Shown: positions 20,083 to 30,043 of the stretch, piece after piece
How positions within the stretch are numbered: the first letter of the stretch is position 1
Layout of the letters: every line of letters starts with the position of its first letter
NCBI GenBank assembly: GCA_963681505.1
Contig: OY811985.1
Span: 1,660,713-1,724,712 of the forward strand
Length of the DNA: 64,000 nucleotides
Direction: 5' to 3'
DNA from: Eunapius fragilis
Lineage: Eukaryota; Porifera; Demospongiae; Spongillida; Spongillidae
Notes under the pieces: model-generated
The model's database searches: none
Told to the model about the DNA's origin: nothing
The model's input: the letters and a program-made list of their open reading frames with translations, nothing else
Position numbers and translations under genes: made by a program

Positions 20083-20422
20083 GGATCAAGGCTGGCATGG
20101 GGTTGGTGATGCTGACGTTCAGAGTGAGCTGAGCCAACATGTTTCTGTGATATCTCAACTGACTCATGATGGACGAGACACAACCTACTGTGAGCCATCA
20201 CCTACACCTACACCCACTTTAACCACATAACTTAACCTACTCGCTAGGTGTTTAATTTGTATCATACAGACACTGTAGATTATAATTGACCTACCGCTTA
20301 TGATACACATGAATTGGGGGGGGGGGGGCAACTTAATAATTTTCACCATCATAGCTCCTGTATGCTTTTCCTTTTAAATTTTCATTAAGAAGTAAATTAT
20401 CGCACGTTTTGTAATTCATGGT

Positions 20423-20866
20423 GAAGAAGAAGAAGAAGAAGGAGGAGGAGGAGGAGGAGGAGGAGGAGGAGGAGGAGGAGGAGGAGGAGGAGGAGGAGGA
20501 GGAGGAGGCGGAGGCGGAGGCGGAGGCGGAGGCAGAGGAGGAGGAGGAGGAGGAGGCAGAGGCAGAGGAGGAGGAGGAGGAGGAGGAGGAGGAGGAGGAG
20601 GAGGAGGAGGAGGAGGAGGAGGAGGAGGAGGAGGAGGAGGAGGAGGAGCGGAGGCGGAGGAGGAGGAGGAGGAGGAGGAGGAGGAGGAGGAGGAGGAGGA
20701 GGAGGAGGAGGAGGAGGAGGAGGAGGAGGAGGAGGAGGAGGAGGAGGAGGAGGAGGAGGAGGAGGAGGAGGAGGAGGAGGAGGAGGAGGAGAAAGAGGAG
20801 GAGGAGGAAGAGGAAGAGGAAGAGGAAGAGGAAGAGGAAGAGGAAGAGGAAGAGGAAGAGGAAGAG

Positions 20867-20921
<55 letters not shown>
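20423..20921 (+). repeat. 500-bp composite (GGA)n-rich trinucleotide tract
   Basis: Starts as (GAA)n, changes to long (GGA)n with (GGC GGA)n and (GCA GAG)n interruptions, then GAAGAG hexamers, and ends with (GAC)n from about 20868. Purines make up nearly all of the plus strand up to 20867. It creates 180-200-codon artefactual frames (poly-Glu/Arg on one strand, poly-Pro/Leu on the other). Not a gene. Confidence 0.97.
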
Positions 20922-20922
<1 letters not shown>

Positions 20923-21134
20923 AAAAGAATTGGCATGGGGACGAGGTAAAACACGAACTTTTGAGTGAGCAGTGCAGCGGGGAGTCTGAAATGAAATGGG
21001 GAGGTGAGGGAAGGGTACTCAGCTCCCTCCGGTCAAGGTAAAAAATGTTGCGTACAACTTTGTCGACCCCGACCTACGGATTATAATATTAGACAGTAAA
21101 ATATTATGCATGTGTATTTTGTAATTCAATCCCC

Positions 21135-21154
21135 GGGGGGGGGGGGGGGGGGGG
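21135..21154. repeat. Poly-G tract
   Basis: Twenty consecutive G. Confidence 0.95.
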
Positions 21155-21757
21155 ACTGTGTAAGCTCCATTTGTGCCAACTACCAAATTTTTCAAACGCC
21201 TGGCTCTTTTTCCGCTTATTCGTCAATTGTGAAAAGACATGCAGATCCATTTTTTTAAGTGGAATCGCCATATGCAAACGGTACACGTAGAGTGCTCGGT
21301 CCCGAACCGACTTTATTTGTAGACAAGCCAATCTAAAATTTGGTTTAAACCTTTTCTAACTTATTTACAGTGCAAAGAAAGAGCAGCTGGTTGGCAATAA
21401 GTAATGAATAGCATGCCATTATGTACTAGCTATGACTGAAGCTAATGTACCACCTTTTTCTATTTCCAGGTGAAAAGCAGTGGCATGGGGTCAGCCACGC
21501 ATAGTTAAAAGGACATAAAATTTAATGTAGGCAAACCTTTGCATGAAATCAGAATCATCACTGACATTCTATGATGTCAAGTTAAGCATACCTTTTTTCA
21601 GGAGAGCCAAACTGATCGTTTGTGGAGTTGTTCGTTACGAGGTACTGGTTACGTCCCCATACCTAATGTACGTAGCTGCAGGTTGACCTTGCAATTGCTG
21701 ACAGCATGTAAGGCAGTGTAAAACTTATTCATTTTAAATAAGAATTTATTTATTTCA

Positions 21758-22165
21758 GTCTCTGCAGGCATTGCTCCAAACAACGATGATACATGGAAGC
21801 TATTGCTTTCCAAGCATCCAAGTTGCCCACCTCCACAGGTTCCCCAGGTTCTAACAATGCCGATCTCCATCGGTCCTGATTTCAACATCCTAGGAGTCCT
21901 GCAGTCATTTCCAAAGGGATCAGCTGCAGGTCCATCAGGCCTCAGAATACAGCACCTTCTAGATGCAGCAAGCATTCCTTTACCAACTTCCATATGTTCC
22001 TCTCTCAGAGACGTAGTCAATCTCTTGTCATCGGGCAAGCTAGGCACCCACCTCTGTCTGTACTTTTCTGGCTGGAGGCACTTTGACTGCCCTGAATAAA
22101 TTCAAACCTGGCTGTCTCCCTGACATCAGACCCATTGCTGTTGGAGAAGCATTGAGCATCTTGCC
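21758..22165 (+). pseudogene. Reverse transcriptase fragment of a non-LTR retroelement
   Basis: Encodes a segment typical of RTs of this type: the spacer SKHPSCPPPQVPQVL, the finger motif SFPKGSAAGPSGLRIQHLLD, VNLLSSGK, and, after a frameshift near 22070, GGTLTALNKFKPGCLPDIRPIAVGEAL in pieces (motifs up to the start of the palm). It stops abruptly where opposite-strand endonuclease sequence begins. A pyrimidine-rich stretch with AG precedes the homology at 21757. A rearranged, inactive fragment. Confidence 0.78.
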
Positions 22166-22965
22166 AACAAGGCTCTAGCCACAGCCTGAACCAGGGTGAA
22201 GTTCAGCCTGCTGTATAGCTCTGTGAGTACCTTACCTTTGTGGGAAGAGGTGATGATGGCCAGATGAGAAGCTAGGCGAGAGAAAGTAGATTGGGCTTCC
22301 CTACCCCAGTTTCCATAAGTCTCTACTATAAGTTGGATACACACCCAACCCAGCTCTGAACACTTTGGGTCATTTTTGTGCTTCCTGACCTCCGCCTCCT
22401 CCGCTGCAGCCCCTTCAGACAAGCTTGCTGCTGTTAGGATAGAAGGGATTAAGTGAGAGGTCACTGTGATGTCAAGGGCAGCATGTTTCCCTCTCTCCCA
22501 ATTGAGAACAAGTACATCTGCTGGCCGGGTGCAGCTTAAGTCTGGTGTAATGCCACTGCCTGACTCTACTCTCACTCCATGATGGGCACAATGGCAAAAC
22601 TCAACAATCACATTACGCAGATGGTTGTGGCGGGTAACGACATCACCACCCCGTTTACAGGTAGTAGCGTGGTTGCCAAGGCGGTCCAGAGCTAAGCCAG
22701 GACAAAGAGAGCACGAGGAGCCTCTAGCTGTATCTATCCCTAGCCACCATTGGATGGAAATTTGCAGCTCATTAGGGTCAAGGTGTAGGTCGAGGCCAGG
22801 AGAAGGTGTGACCAGTAGCCAGGATGCAGCATCAGGTGCTGACACAGAGAGCAGCCGAGCCTTGTCGGCTGGTGATGATGCTTCCAACAACAAAGAGAAC
22901 TGATGGTCCTCTAGTTTCTTTGACAGTACCCTTTGGTGGACGGGTGAGGTAGTGATAGCATCCAC
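22165..22965 (-). pseudogene. C-terminal endonuclease domain of an RLE-type retroelement, frame open
   Basis: A 279-residue open frame (ATG at 22965) matches the C-terminal region of the same retroelement type as the RT at 21758-22165. It has a zinc-knuckle-like CSLCPG...GNHATTCKRGGD followed by TRHNHLRN, then PADVLVLNWERGKHAALDIT, resembling the PD-(D/E)xK active site of restriction-like endonucleases, and a tail with ETYGNWGREAQSTFSRLASH. The frame is open but has no RT attached in the same orientation, so it is a 5'-truncated or rearranged piece, not a full element. The last 40 nt of the frame run into the inverted RT fragment. Confidence 0.78.
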
Positions 22966-23001
22966 AGAGATTACGTAAAGAATTATAAATGCACTCCCTA
23001 A

Positions 23002-23350
23002 TTATATTGGCCTTAGACCCCTAGCCAGGATAGCCCTGGCCACAGACCTGGTTAGGGTCAGGTTTAAGCGGCCATAAATGTCAGCTGCTGCCTTCGATTT
23101 AGGCACACTGTGATGCGCAGCAAGAAGAGAGGCTAGCTGGGAAAATGTCTCTTGGGCCTCCTTCCCCCAGTTCTCATACGCTTCTATGGCAGTGGAATAC
23201 AGATCCACCCCAGCTCGACACACTTTGGGTCATTGGCGTCATGTTTGCGGGACTCTGCATTTGCTGCAGCTACTCCAGCTGTCGAACAAGGCTCAACAAG
23301 GATAGCAGGAGTAAGTGGAGATGTCACAGTTATGTCCAAAGCTGCAGGCA
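23002..23350 (-). pseudogene. Second copy of the RLE tail, frameshifted
   Basis: AALDITVTSPL and SRKHDANDPKC, then in another frame AYENWGKEAQETFSQLAS and LNLTLTRSVARAILARG. It is clearly homologous to the tail of the 22165-22965 copy and directly upstream of it in the same orientation. A frameshift near 23190 and the lack of upstream domains show it is dead. Confidence 0.8.
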
Positions 23351-23532
23351 AAATTAATAATTGAACAAAAGGTGGATTACATCATCGCTACGCGAATCAT
23401 GTAGCGATAACATATCAGGCTGGGGACGAAACTGACGCAGCGAACCAGAATAACGGATCCGATTACGCTTGTGATGCAGAATGATGAAAAGACTGAGAGA
23501 CGTATAAATTTTTAATACGTCTGGGTACGAGA

Positions 23533-23760
23533 CTAGGGCGGATACAGGATTTTCGAAAAAGGGGGGTTTCAGGTCAGACCTCGTACGAAAAGTGTGAGGG
23601 GGGCTGTCCGCTTCTGGTCCAAAACGAAAAGTGCGGGGGGAGGGGACCTAAATTATGGGGTACCTAGCGGAAAAAGGAACCTTATATGAAAGGGGATTGC
23701 ACCCCCCCCCCCCCCCCCCCCCCCCCCTCCAACCTCCAAACCCCCGGTGGAATGGAATTC
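23533..23760. mobile_element. hAT-like MITE end with poly-C tract
   Basis: GGGCGGATACAGGATTTTCG at 23536 matches the CAGGGGCGGATCCAGGATTTC end of the element at 44169. G-rich inner sequence and a 25-base poly-C tract (23702-23727) follow, as in the other copies. The opposite end is not clear; it may be near the CCGCCCCTG at 23878-23886. Confidence 0.5.
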
Positions 23761-24088
23761 ATATCAGTGCCCCCAAATATGGCACTAGCTGGGAGTGTAC
23801 TATGCGATTTGTGCGCAGCACACACATGGCCATATGTGGAATTGTGACTTCGCTGCTGTCAGTCTTGTGATTCGATACCGCCCCTGAAGATGGTGAGTTG
23901 GCCATGCATGACGCGCATCGTTTCCAATAAACAGCTCAGAAAAGAAAATGAGTTTTGTCGTTATGTCATAGCGGCCCCAGCGGCGAGGCATCGTCTATTT
24001 TAATAGCAATCCTTAGTATTAAATGATACTACCCATTGCCACTAGTATGCAACAACATGCTGCCTTATTGCGCTTCTCTCTCATCCAG

Positions 24089-24496
24089 ACTTATTACTAC
24101 ATTGAATCAGTGCTACAAGCTGGATATGTACTACAAGCACCAGACGATGGAAACGGTGGTACTGTTACTACGGCCAACAAGGTAACAAATTCAGACAAAC
24201 AGCTGTGGAGTATACAACCCAACAAAGGTTACACAATAACGCTAAGACCAAAGAGCAAGACAGGATATGCTATGGATATTGGGACGACGGTAAATGGTAC
24301 TACTCCTGTGGCGTTGTTTCAATACTCAAGTAGTAAAACTAGTCAGCAATGGATACAACAAACATTAGGTAATGGAAGCTGCAGTTTTACAAGCAGTAAA
24401 TCGGCAATGACTATTTAGGATAGCTCTACAGAACCCGGTACTCTAGTAATACTGCAGCGGACTAAGTATGATAACAACCAGTTGTTTAACTTGACG
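24089..24496 (+). CDS. Ricin-B-type lectin exon (copy 1) with an in-frame TAG
   Basis: Exon bounded by CATCCAG and ACG|GTAAGA, 408 nt, phase 0 at both ends. It encodes one complete beta-trefoil of three lobes marked by QLWSI, SQQWIQQ and NQLFNL, plus GYVLQAP at the first lobe. Members of this family bind carbohydrates through such lobes. TAG at 24415-24417 truncates the third lobe, while the intact paralog at 52869 has a sense codon there. Copy 1 is therefore a likely pseudogene or a null allele. It has the same upstream intron end (CAAGTATGCAACATGC-like) as the other copies. Confidence 0.72.
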
Positions 24497-24665
24497 GTAA
24501 GAGTTCTTTAGGAGAGGTGAGGTGGGGTAGAGTAGGTGGGGTGTGATGAGGTGTGATGAGTTGGGATAGGGTGTGATGAGGTAGGGTAGTTGGGGTAGTA
24601 TGGTGGTTAAGGGAGGGTGTGGTTGGTGGGTGTGGTGTGGCAGAATGGAGTGGTGGCTAGGGGAT
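24497..24665. repeat. G-rich intronic repeat after lectin exon 1
   Basis: Short GGTGTGATGAGG-type units. Comparable G-rich arrays follow the second exon (25340-25560) and copy 3 (53570-53810). Confidence 0.7.
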
Positions 24666-24912
24666 TGAAAAGAAAAGATAACATACATATCCTTTGTAAT
24701 CCCAACTGAGGTGATAGTGTTTCTACTGCACATTTAATGTCTAGTTGATGTACCATGCGGCCACCTAAGACAATGCACAGGTAGCTTATTCTGGGAGGAA
24801 TGCCATGTACATGATCATGGTGGTAATTACCATTATTCACTTTCTCCATTGTGACAAGTATGCAACATGCTGCCTTTCTTACACTTTTCAACATGGCTTC
24901 TCTCTCATACAG

Positions 24913-25322
24913 CGACAGAAATTATATTACATTCGATCAGTGCATGCACCTGAATATGTATTGACAGCTCCAGCTGATCCAAATGATGGCACCATTACTA
25001 TGAGCCCCAAGTCAGCAAATGAAGATCCAAACCAGCTATGGAGTATAGAAGACAACAGTAATGGCACAATAACCATAATTTCCCAGGGCTACCAAGCATA
25101 TGCTCTGGATGCTGAGGAGCTGATACAAGAAGGTGATCCTGTGGTATTGAAGCCATTTGAAGAAAATAAACCTAGCCAGCAATGGGATTGTATTTGATAC
25201 CATCATCAAACAATCCTAGTGGATTGGTAATGACTATTAAGAAGAGAGGTGATACACTATCTGATGCTGAATTAATACTGTCAATGAAAAATGATGATGA
25301 TTATCAGAGGTTTGATTTTGTG
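24913..25322 (+). CDS. Ricin-B-type lectin exon (copy 2) with a 2-nt insertion
   Basis: Bounded by CATACAG and GTG|GTAAGT. It starts RQKLYYIRSVHAPEYVL, has NQLWSIE and SQQW lobe motifs, and after a frameshift near 25185 continues SSNNPSGLVMTIKK and ends YQRFDFV. Its length of 410 nt is 2 more than copy 1, which explains the frame change. The exon keeps both splice sites. Paralogous tandem duplicate of 24089-24496 in the same orientation. Probably non-functional unless the insertion is a sequencing error. Confidence 0.72.
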
Positions 25323-25339
25323 GTAAGTTCTTGAGAGGT

Positions 25340-25560
25340 TTAGTGTGGTGTGGTGTGGTGTGGTATGGTGGGATGGGGTGGAGGATGGTATGTGGTGGGA
25401 TGTGGTGGAAGATGGGGAGTGGTGTGATGGGGCAGGTGGGAGTGGGGGTGGTTGCTAGGGTGGGGTGGGGTGGTGAGTGAGGGGATGGCACAGGTGGGAG
25501 TGGTGGAATGAGGAGTGGTGGTGGTTGCTAGGGTGGGGAGTGGGTGTAGGGTTAGAGTTG
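25340..25560. repeat. G/T-rich minisatellite
   Basis: GGTGTGGTGT and GGTTGCTAGGGTGGGG units within the intron after lectin exon 2. Confidence 0.75.
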
Positions 25561-25879
25561 GTTGCTATGGTTTGGAAGCCTTATAATAACTATATTTTGT
25601 GGGTTTATGGATACTGTGATTTAGAAGGCATAAGCTTTCTTGATATGCTGATTTAAGCACAAACTATTCATTGAAATTAGAGGGAATTTGGACTATTTGT
25701 ATTGTCACAATTTATTACCGATCTACTAAGTGTTGTTGAAATAATGTTGTAAAAGTCTCCAATAACATAGTGTCATGCATGATGATATGATGGGGACAAT
25801 ATCCTCTCCCTCCCTCCCCCTCCCTCCCTTCCTCTCTCTCCCTCCCTCCCCCTCCCTCCCTTCCTCTCTCTCCCTCCCT

Positions 25880-26091
<212 letters not shown>

Positions 26092-26347
26092 TACACCCAC
26101 CACAAATGTACATATATATAACTAAACCATAGCACACACTTACACATTATGGCTGTCCTAAACCATGACAGCACTGTATTGAAGGAATTGCAGAATGACG
26201 TCAGATCATACCACGGTGTCTGTGATTAAACCAATATTGGTCCTCCACAGAAATCTAACACGCTTCAATGTGCACACAGCCTTATGCTAAAATGAATTTT
26301 AAAATGGGGAAGGCCTCCAACACACACGCACACACACGCACACACAT

Positions 26348-26828
26348 CCCGGGTGAAAAAATACACGTAGTAACGCGTTATTACGCGTGAAAATGGGACA
26401 TAAATAACGCCAAAACACGCGATTTTCAAGATGATTATCTCCTTGATTGTGCAATACAATAGAGTTGAATTTTACCTATACACAAAGCGGTCCAGTGTGT
26501 ATAAAGTTCCAAAGACTGGTTGGTTTGGCATGCATCGTTCCGAAGATATTCACATTCAAGTACGAACTTGATTTCGCGGGAAAGTATACAAAAGCCCGCG
26601 AAATTAAGCTAGTACATTGAATGTGAATATCATCGGAGCGATGCATGCCAAACCAACCAGTCTTTGGAACTTTATACACACTGGACCGCTTTGTGTATAG
26701 GCAAAATTCAACTCTTTTGTATTGCACAATCAAGGAGATAATCATCTTGAAAATCGCGTGTTTTGGCGTTATTTATGTCCCATTTTCACGCGTAATAACG
26801 CGTTACTACGTGTATTTTTTCACCCGGG
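26348..26828. mobile_element. 481-bp near-perfect palindromic MITE
   Basis: Starts CCCGGGTGAAAAAATACACG and ends with its reverse complement; pairing continues along nearly the whole length, with arms of about 225 nt and the centre near 26590. Inserted inside a (CA)n tract. Block C at 55590-55640 has the same (CA)n context without it. Non-coding. Reading frames on both strands match because of the palindrome. Confidence 0.93.
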
Positions 26829-27042
26829 AATTACACACACGTGCACACACATACACACACATGCACACCACTACCACCACACCATACTACGCACCACACA
26901 CGCTTTGGAGTTACACACTGGGCTCATTGTACAGGCACATGATGTCATTGTAAGAACCAGTGCATGTTCTGTAACTATGGTGATGTGTATAACCAATGCA
27001 GTGTATGCTATTCTTTAATACATACTGATATCCCACCTTCAG

Positions 27043-27084
27043 GACACTGTTCACATAACAGATCTCCCTAGCAGTACCAGTACT
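27043..27084 (+). CDS. Candidate 14-codon lectin-locus exon
   Basis: CTTCAG precedes a 42-nt phase-0 block (DTVHITDLPSSTST) followed by ACT|GTAAGT. Equivalent exons occur at 49456-49482 (DTVPTPRNQ), 49989-50029, and 55791-55832, where the donor has changed to CTAAGT. The repeated preservation of acceptor, phase and start suggests a real short exon, but no transcript evidence exists. Confidence 0.5.
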
Positions 27085-27302
27085 GTAAGTATTGATTTGG
27101 GTTACCTTACTCCAATGCACACTTGCTAATGTGGTTACAAGGGGATCTACTTCTCAAATTTTGAGGCCTTCATTTAGCAGGTTTCTAGGCATTTTTTTAA
27201 TATAAAAAATGTAAAAAAAACACTGCCCCTGTGTGTGTGTGTGCATGTGTGTATGTAAGTGTGTGTTCTCTGAGTACTTCATGCTGATAACAATTAATTT
27301 TT

Positions 27303-27424
27303 CTCTATTCCGTATCCACTATGGCATCAGTGATGGCAAAGATCGGAGTATGCAAAATACTTTTAGTGGAGACAATGTCTTTACTAAGTTGTTTGTTAGA
27401 AAGATTAGTGGTAGCTCTTTTTAA
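27303..27424 (+). CDS. Candidate terminal exon of block A
   Basis: Open frame ending in TAA with FSGDNVFTKLFVRKISGSS. Block C has a corresponding region at 56150-56240 with more changes. Family not recognised. It could be 3' coding or untranslated sequence of the lectin-like gene. Confidence 0.3.
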
Positions 27425-27528
27425 GAAGTTGAAGTGTGCATATGAGTGGTGTGTGTCATGTTTTGCATTATTTGACTCAGTTCTGATGCTCTATGGGTTA
27501 AGGCATTGTAGATCATAACCCCCTGCAT

Positions 27529-28080
27529 TTTACTAGGCTCCACCCCTTTCAAGATGTAAAGCGGACTGCATGCACAGTCCTCTGATGTTTGGGTGTATTT
27601 AAGGCCACTATGCATTGGCCCTACCCCAGGACCTGGGGACTCGGATGGGAAACATGTCTGCAATGCACTCGTGCAATGCGTTCAATCACCTTTCAAGATG
27701 GCTACCATTAAGTCTGGGCACTCCCCAGTCCACTGTGGGAACAATGCACCCTTTTGGCCCTGTTGTCATGGTAACTTGTCACAAAATGCTCCTGGGACAC
27801 CCCTAAGCCAATACCACCATTACATCATCCATATCGGCTTTAGCAGGATCGCATTTTACTCAACTAGGCTCCATCCCTTTCAAGATGTACAGCGGACTGC
27901 ATATGCAGTCCTCTGATGTTTGGGTGTACTTATATATGGTAATGACATTGGTCCCACCCCCTTGGACTTAGGGACTTGGTTCTCATGCTGTGAATTCAAT
28001 CGCCTTTTGAATATGGCTACTATTATGCCTGGTCATTCTCCCTTGTGGACCTAAATTGTCATGGTAGCCTTACTGTAGTC
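27529..28080 (+). repeat. Direct repeat of about 330 bp, two diverged copies
   Basis: TTTCAAGATGTAAAGCGGAC, CAGTCCTCTGATGTTTGGGT and CAATC(A/G)CCTTT blocks recur at an offset of about 331 bp (27535 and 27866). Each copy contains the small hairpin GGACTGCATGCACAGTCC or its variant. No gene. Confidence 0.85.
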
Positions 28081-28107
28081 ACCTAGTCTTGTACCAAGAC
28101 CACACTT

Positions 28108-28150
28108 GCAGCTGCAGATGGATTACATCACCGCTATGCAAGAGTGGTCT
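28108..28150. repeat. Dispersed repeat fragment
   Basis: GATGGATTACATCACCGCTA recurs, with changes, near 23370 (same strand) and inverted near 35260 and 19710. Confidence 0.65.
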
Positions 28151-28558
28151 GGGAAAAAATTGGTTCTAGGCATGTTCGTAACAGTAGTGACATCATTGGG
28201 TGTAAGTGTCGCAGCACTCCTCATTAACGGTGTCATTGGTCAATAAGTTTGTAGCCACATATTGAATAGATGCAAGTTGTGCAATGCTCCCAAATTAGAA
28301 AGCAGGAATAGGAGAGCAGAGCGGTTTTAATGGATTTAGCAATCAAGACAACTAAAAAAAAGGAATCAAGGAATCTGGGAGAGGGAATGAATCAGGATAT
28401 TTGTGTATAAAGTGCTTTGACTCGATCAAGAAGTACTTGGCACTGTAAGAAAAATCGGAGAGCATTAGAAAGGACCTGCAATCAAAATCAAAGATCTCCC
28501 TCCGTCTGCACATTAAATGGAATTGTCTGCGCTTTAAATGGAGTAGACCAATACTTAC

Positions 28559-28778
28559 TTGATCTTTCATTAATGCAATCAAGGGTGAAACGACCACCAC
28601 GATACTACCAACGCGTTTGAAGACTGAGGTAATCGAACGCGTAGGGTAGCACAGAGAAGCATAACGACTTTCCAGTCCCCGTCGGCAAGCTAATAAAAAC
28701 ATCACGCCCTTCCATGAAGCTTTTAATAGCTCTGTTCTGGTTTGGACGAATCGTGGCATAGCCCAGCTGTTGAGACGC
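28559..28778 (-). pseudogene. RecQ-type helicase exon with a frameshift
   Basis: Acceptor TATCAG, then LGYATIRPNQNRAIKSFMEG (RecQ motif 0), SLPTGTGKSLCFSVLPYAFD (Walker A, motif I), and after a one-base shift IVVVVSPLIALMKDQ (motif Ia) ending in AA|GTAAGT. RecQ proteins unwind DNA 3' to 5'. Human RecQ proteins have the same motif spacing in their first helicase lobe. The frame shift near 28613 breaks the product; whether other exons exist on the minus side was not shown. RecQ-like genes are also carried by some transposons, which would suit this repeat-rich setting. Confidence 0.72.
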
Positions 28779-28798
28779 CTGATAAAAATCAATGAAAC

Positions 28799-29077
28799 AA
28801 GTAAATAAAAAACATTCTCTATGAGAAAGTTGGTGGCATATAGAATTTGAAGGCAATGGTGGTGTAAAAAGGAAGGAAACAAGGGTCTAATAATAAGGGA
28901 AAATGGAATAGTCCTATATTTATCACATATCTATATGCAGGATATAGTATGTTGTTCGTGTGCTAAATATAGGAGTAATGCATTTTCCCTTATTGTTTCC
29001 TTCCTTTTTACACCACCATTGCCTTCAAATCCTATATGCCACCAATTTTCTCATAGAGAATGTTTTTTATTTACTTG
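28799..29077. repeat. Inverted repeat with 90-nt arms
   Basis: AAGTAAATAAAAAACATTCT at the left pairs with AGAATGTTTTTTATTTACTT at the right. TTTGAAGGCAATGGTGGTG and AAGGAAGGAAACAA also pair, and pairing extends towards a centre near 28935. The left arm covers the sequence immediately upstream of the RecQ-like exon. Confidence 0.9.
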
Positions 29078-29429
29078 TTGATACCAACAACGATGACAAC
29101 AGAGTTCATCCTGAACACTTCTGTCCATCCAGCAAATATGCATAAGACAGGGTAATCAGTGCCATGCACATGAAAATTCACTACAAATGTGGCACTACCC
29201 CCCTTTCAGTGGGAGATGCATTCAGACTGGGAATGCAAGGTAGGTGGCTACACATGTGCCCACATAAAATGAAGTGTTGTTATGCATACAGATGTTAATG
29301 AAAATGCAAAAGGTGCACTTGCAAAAGGAGAATAAAACAGGTAAAGGGTGCTAACCCTAAACATGATCATTGGATGTGTCAATAAGAATGCCCCTCCCCC
29401 AGCCATCTCATCTGAGCATCCTTATCCAA

Positions 29430-29650
29430 GACAAAGAATAATCTGTCTGTTCTGGACCAACTTGAGTGCCCAGTATGTTTGGAATTCTAACACAGCCAAT
29501 GGAACATCCCTGAAAAGCAATGGCTTGCGACCGGTGCATCATACATTGCATAACAACTACAGGCTCAGTACATTGTCCTTGCTGCTATTCATGCGAGGCA
29601 ATGCACATTAAGCCAGCATCAAACCTGGTGCTCCTGATGCTAACGGATGT
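29430..29650 (+). pseudogene. Possible RING-finger (TRIM-type) fragment
   Basis: LDQLECPVCLE is followed, in another frame, by CDRCIIHC and SVHCPCC, the order of cysteine pairs in a RING finger. Stops lie between the pieces, so at best a relic. Weak evidence. Confidence 0.25.
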
Positions 29651-29887
29651 TCTGGCCCACTGCACAATGCGTACAAGAGATATGTGGCTGGCATGTATGA
29701 GCATCATGAGTGCACCCCATCACTTACACATGAGGATCAGCTGTTAAACTCAACAAAAGGATCACTGAGTCCAGAGAAAGGTGTATTTCTACAGGGGGAA
29801 CAGTTAAGCATATTACTGCTACCATTGTTACATATTTATTTTAGTAAGATTCATGCACGCCTAACCAATACCCACAATCCAACCACA

Positions 29888-29920
<33 letters not shown>
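29888..29920. repeat. Poly-G tract, 33 bases
   Basis: Uninterrupted run of G. Confidence 0.97.
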
Positions 29921-29925
<5 letters not shown>

Positions 29926-30043
29926 CAAATGGAGACCTCGCAGATGGAGAAAATACGCAACACTCATTGCACCTTTATAATAACTGTCAGTTGATACAAC
30001 CCTGCTGACTTCAGTACCGCTTTTAATATTCATTGGCTGCTGA

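Noticed and set aside
20397..21041. Long frames of poly-Glu/Arg (plus) and poly-Pro/Leu (minus)
   Set aside because: Direct translation of a triplet repeat tract; composition and absence of flanking coding sequence argue against a protein.
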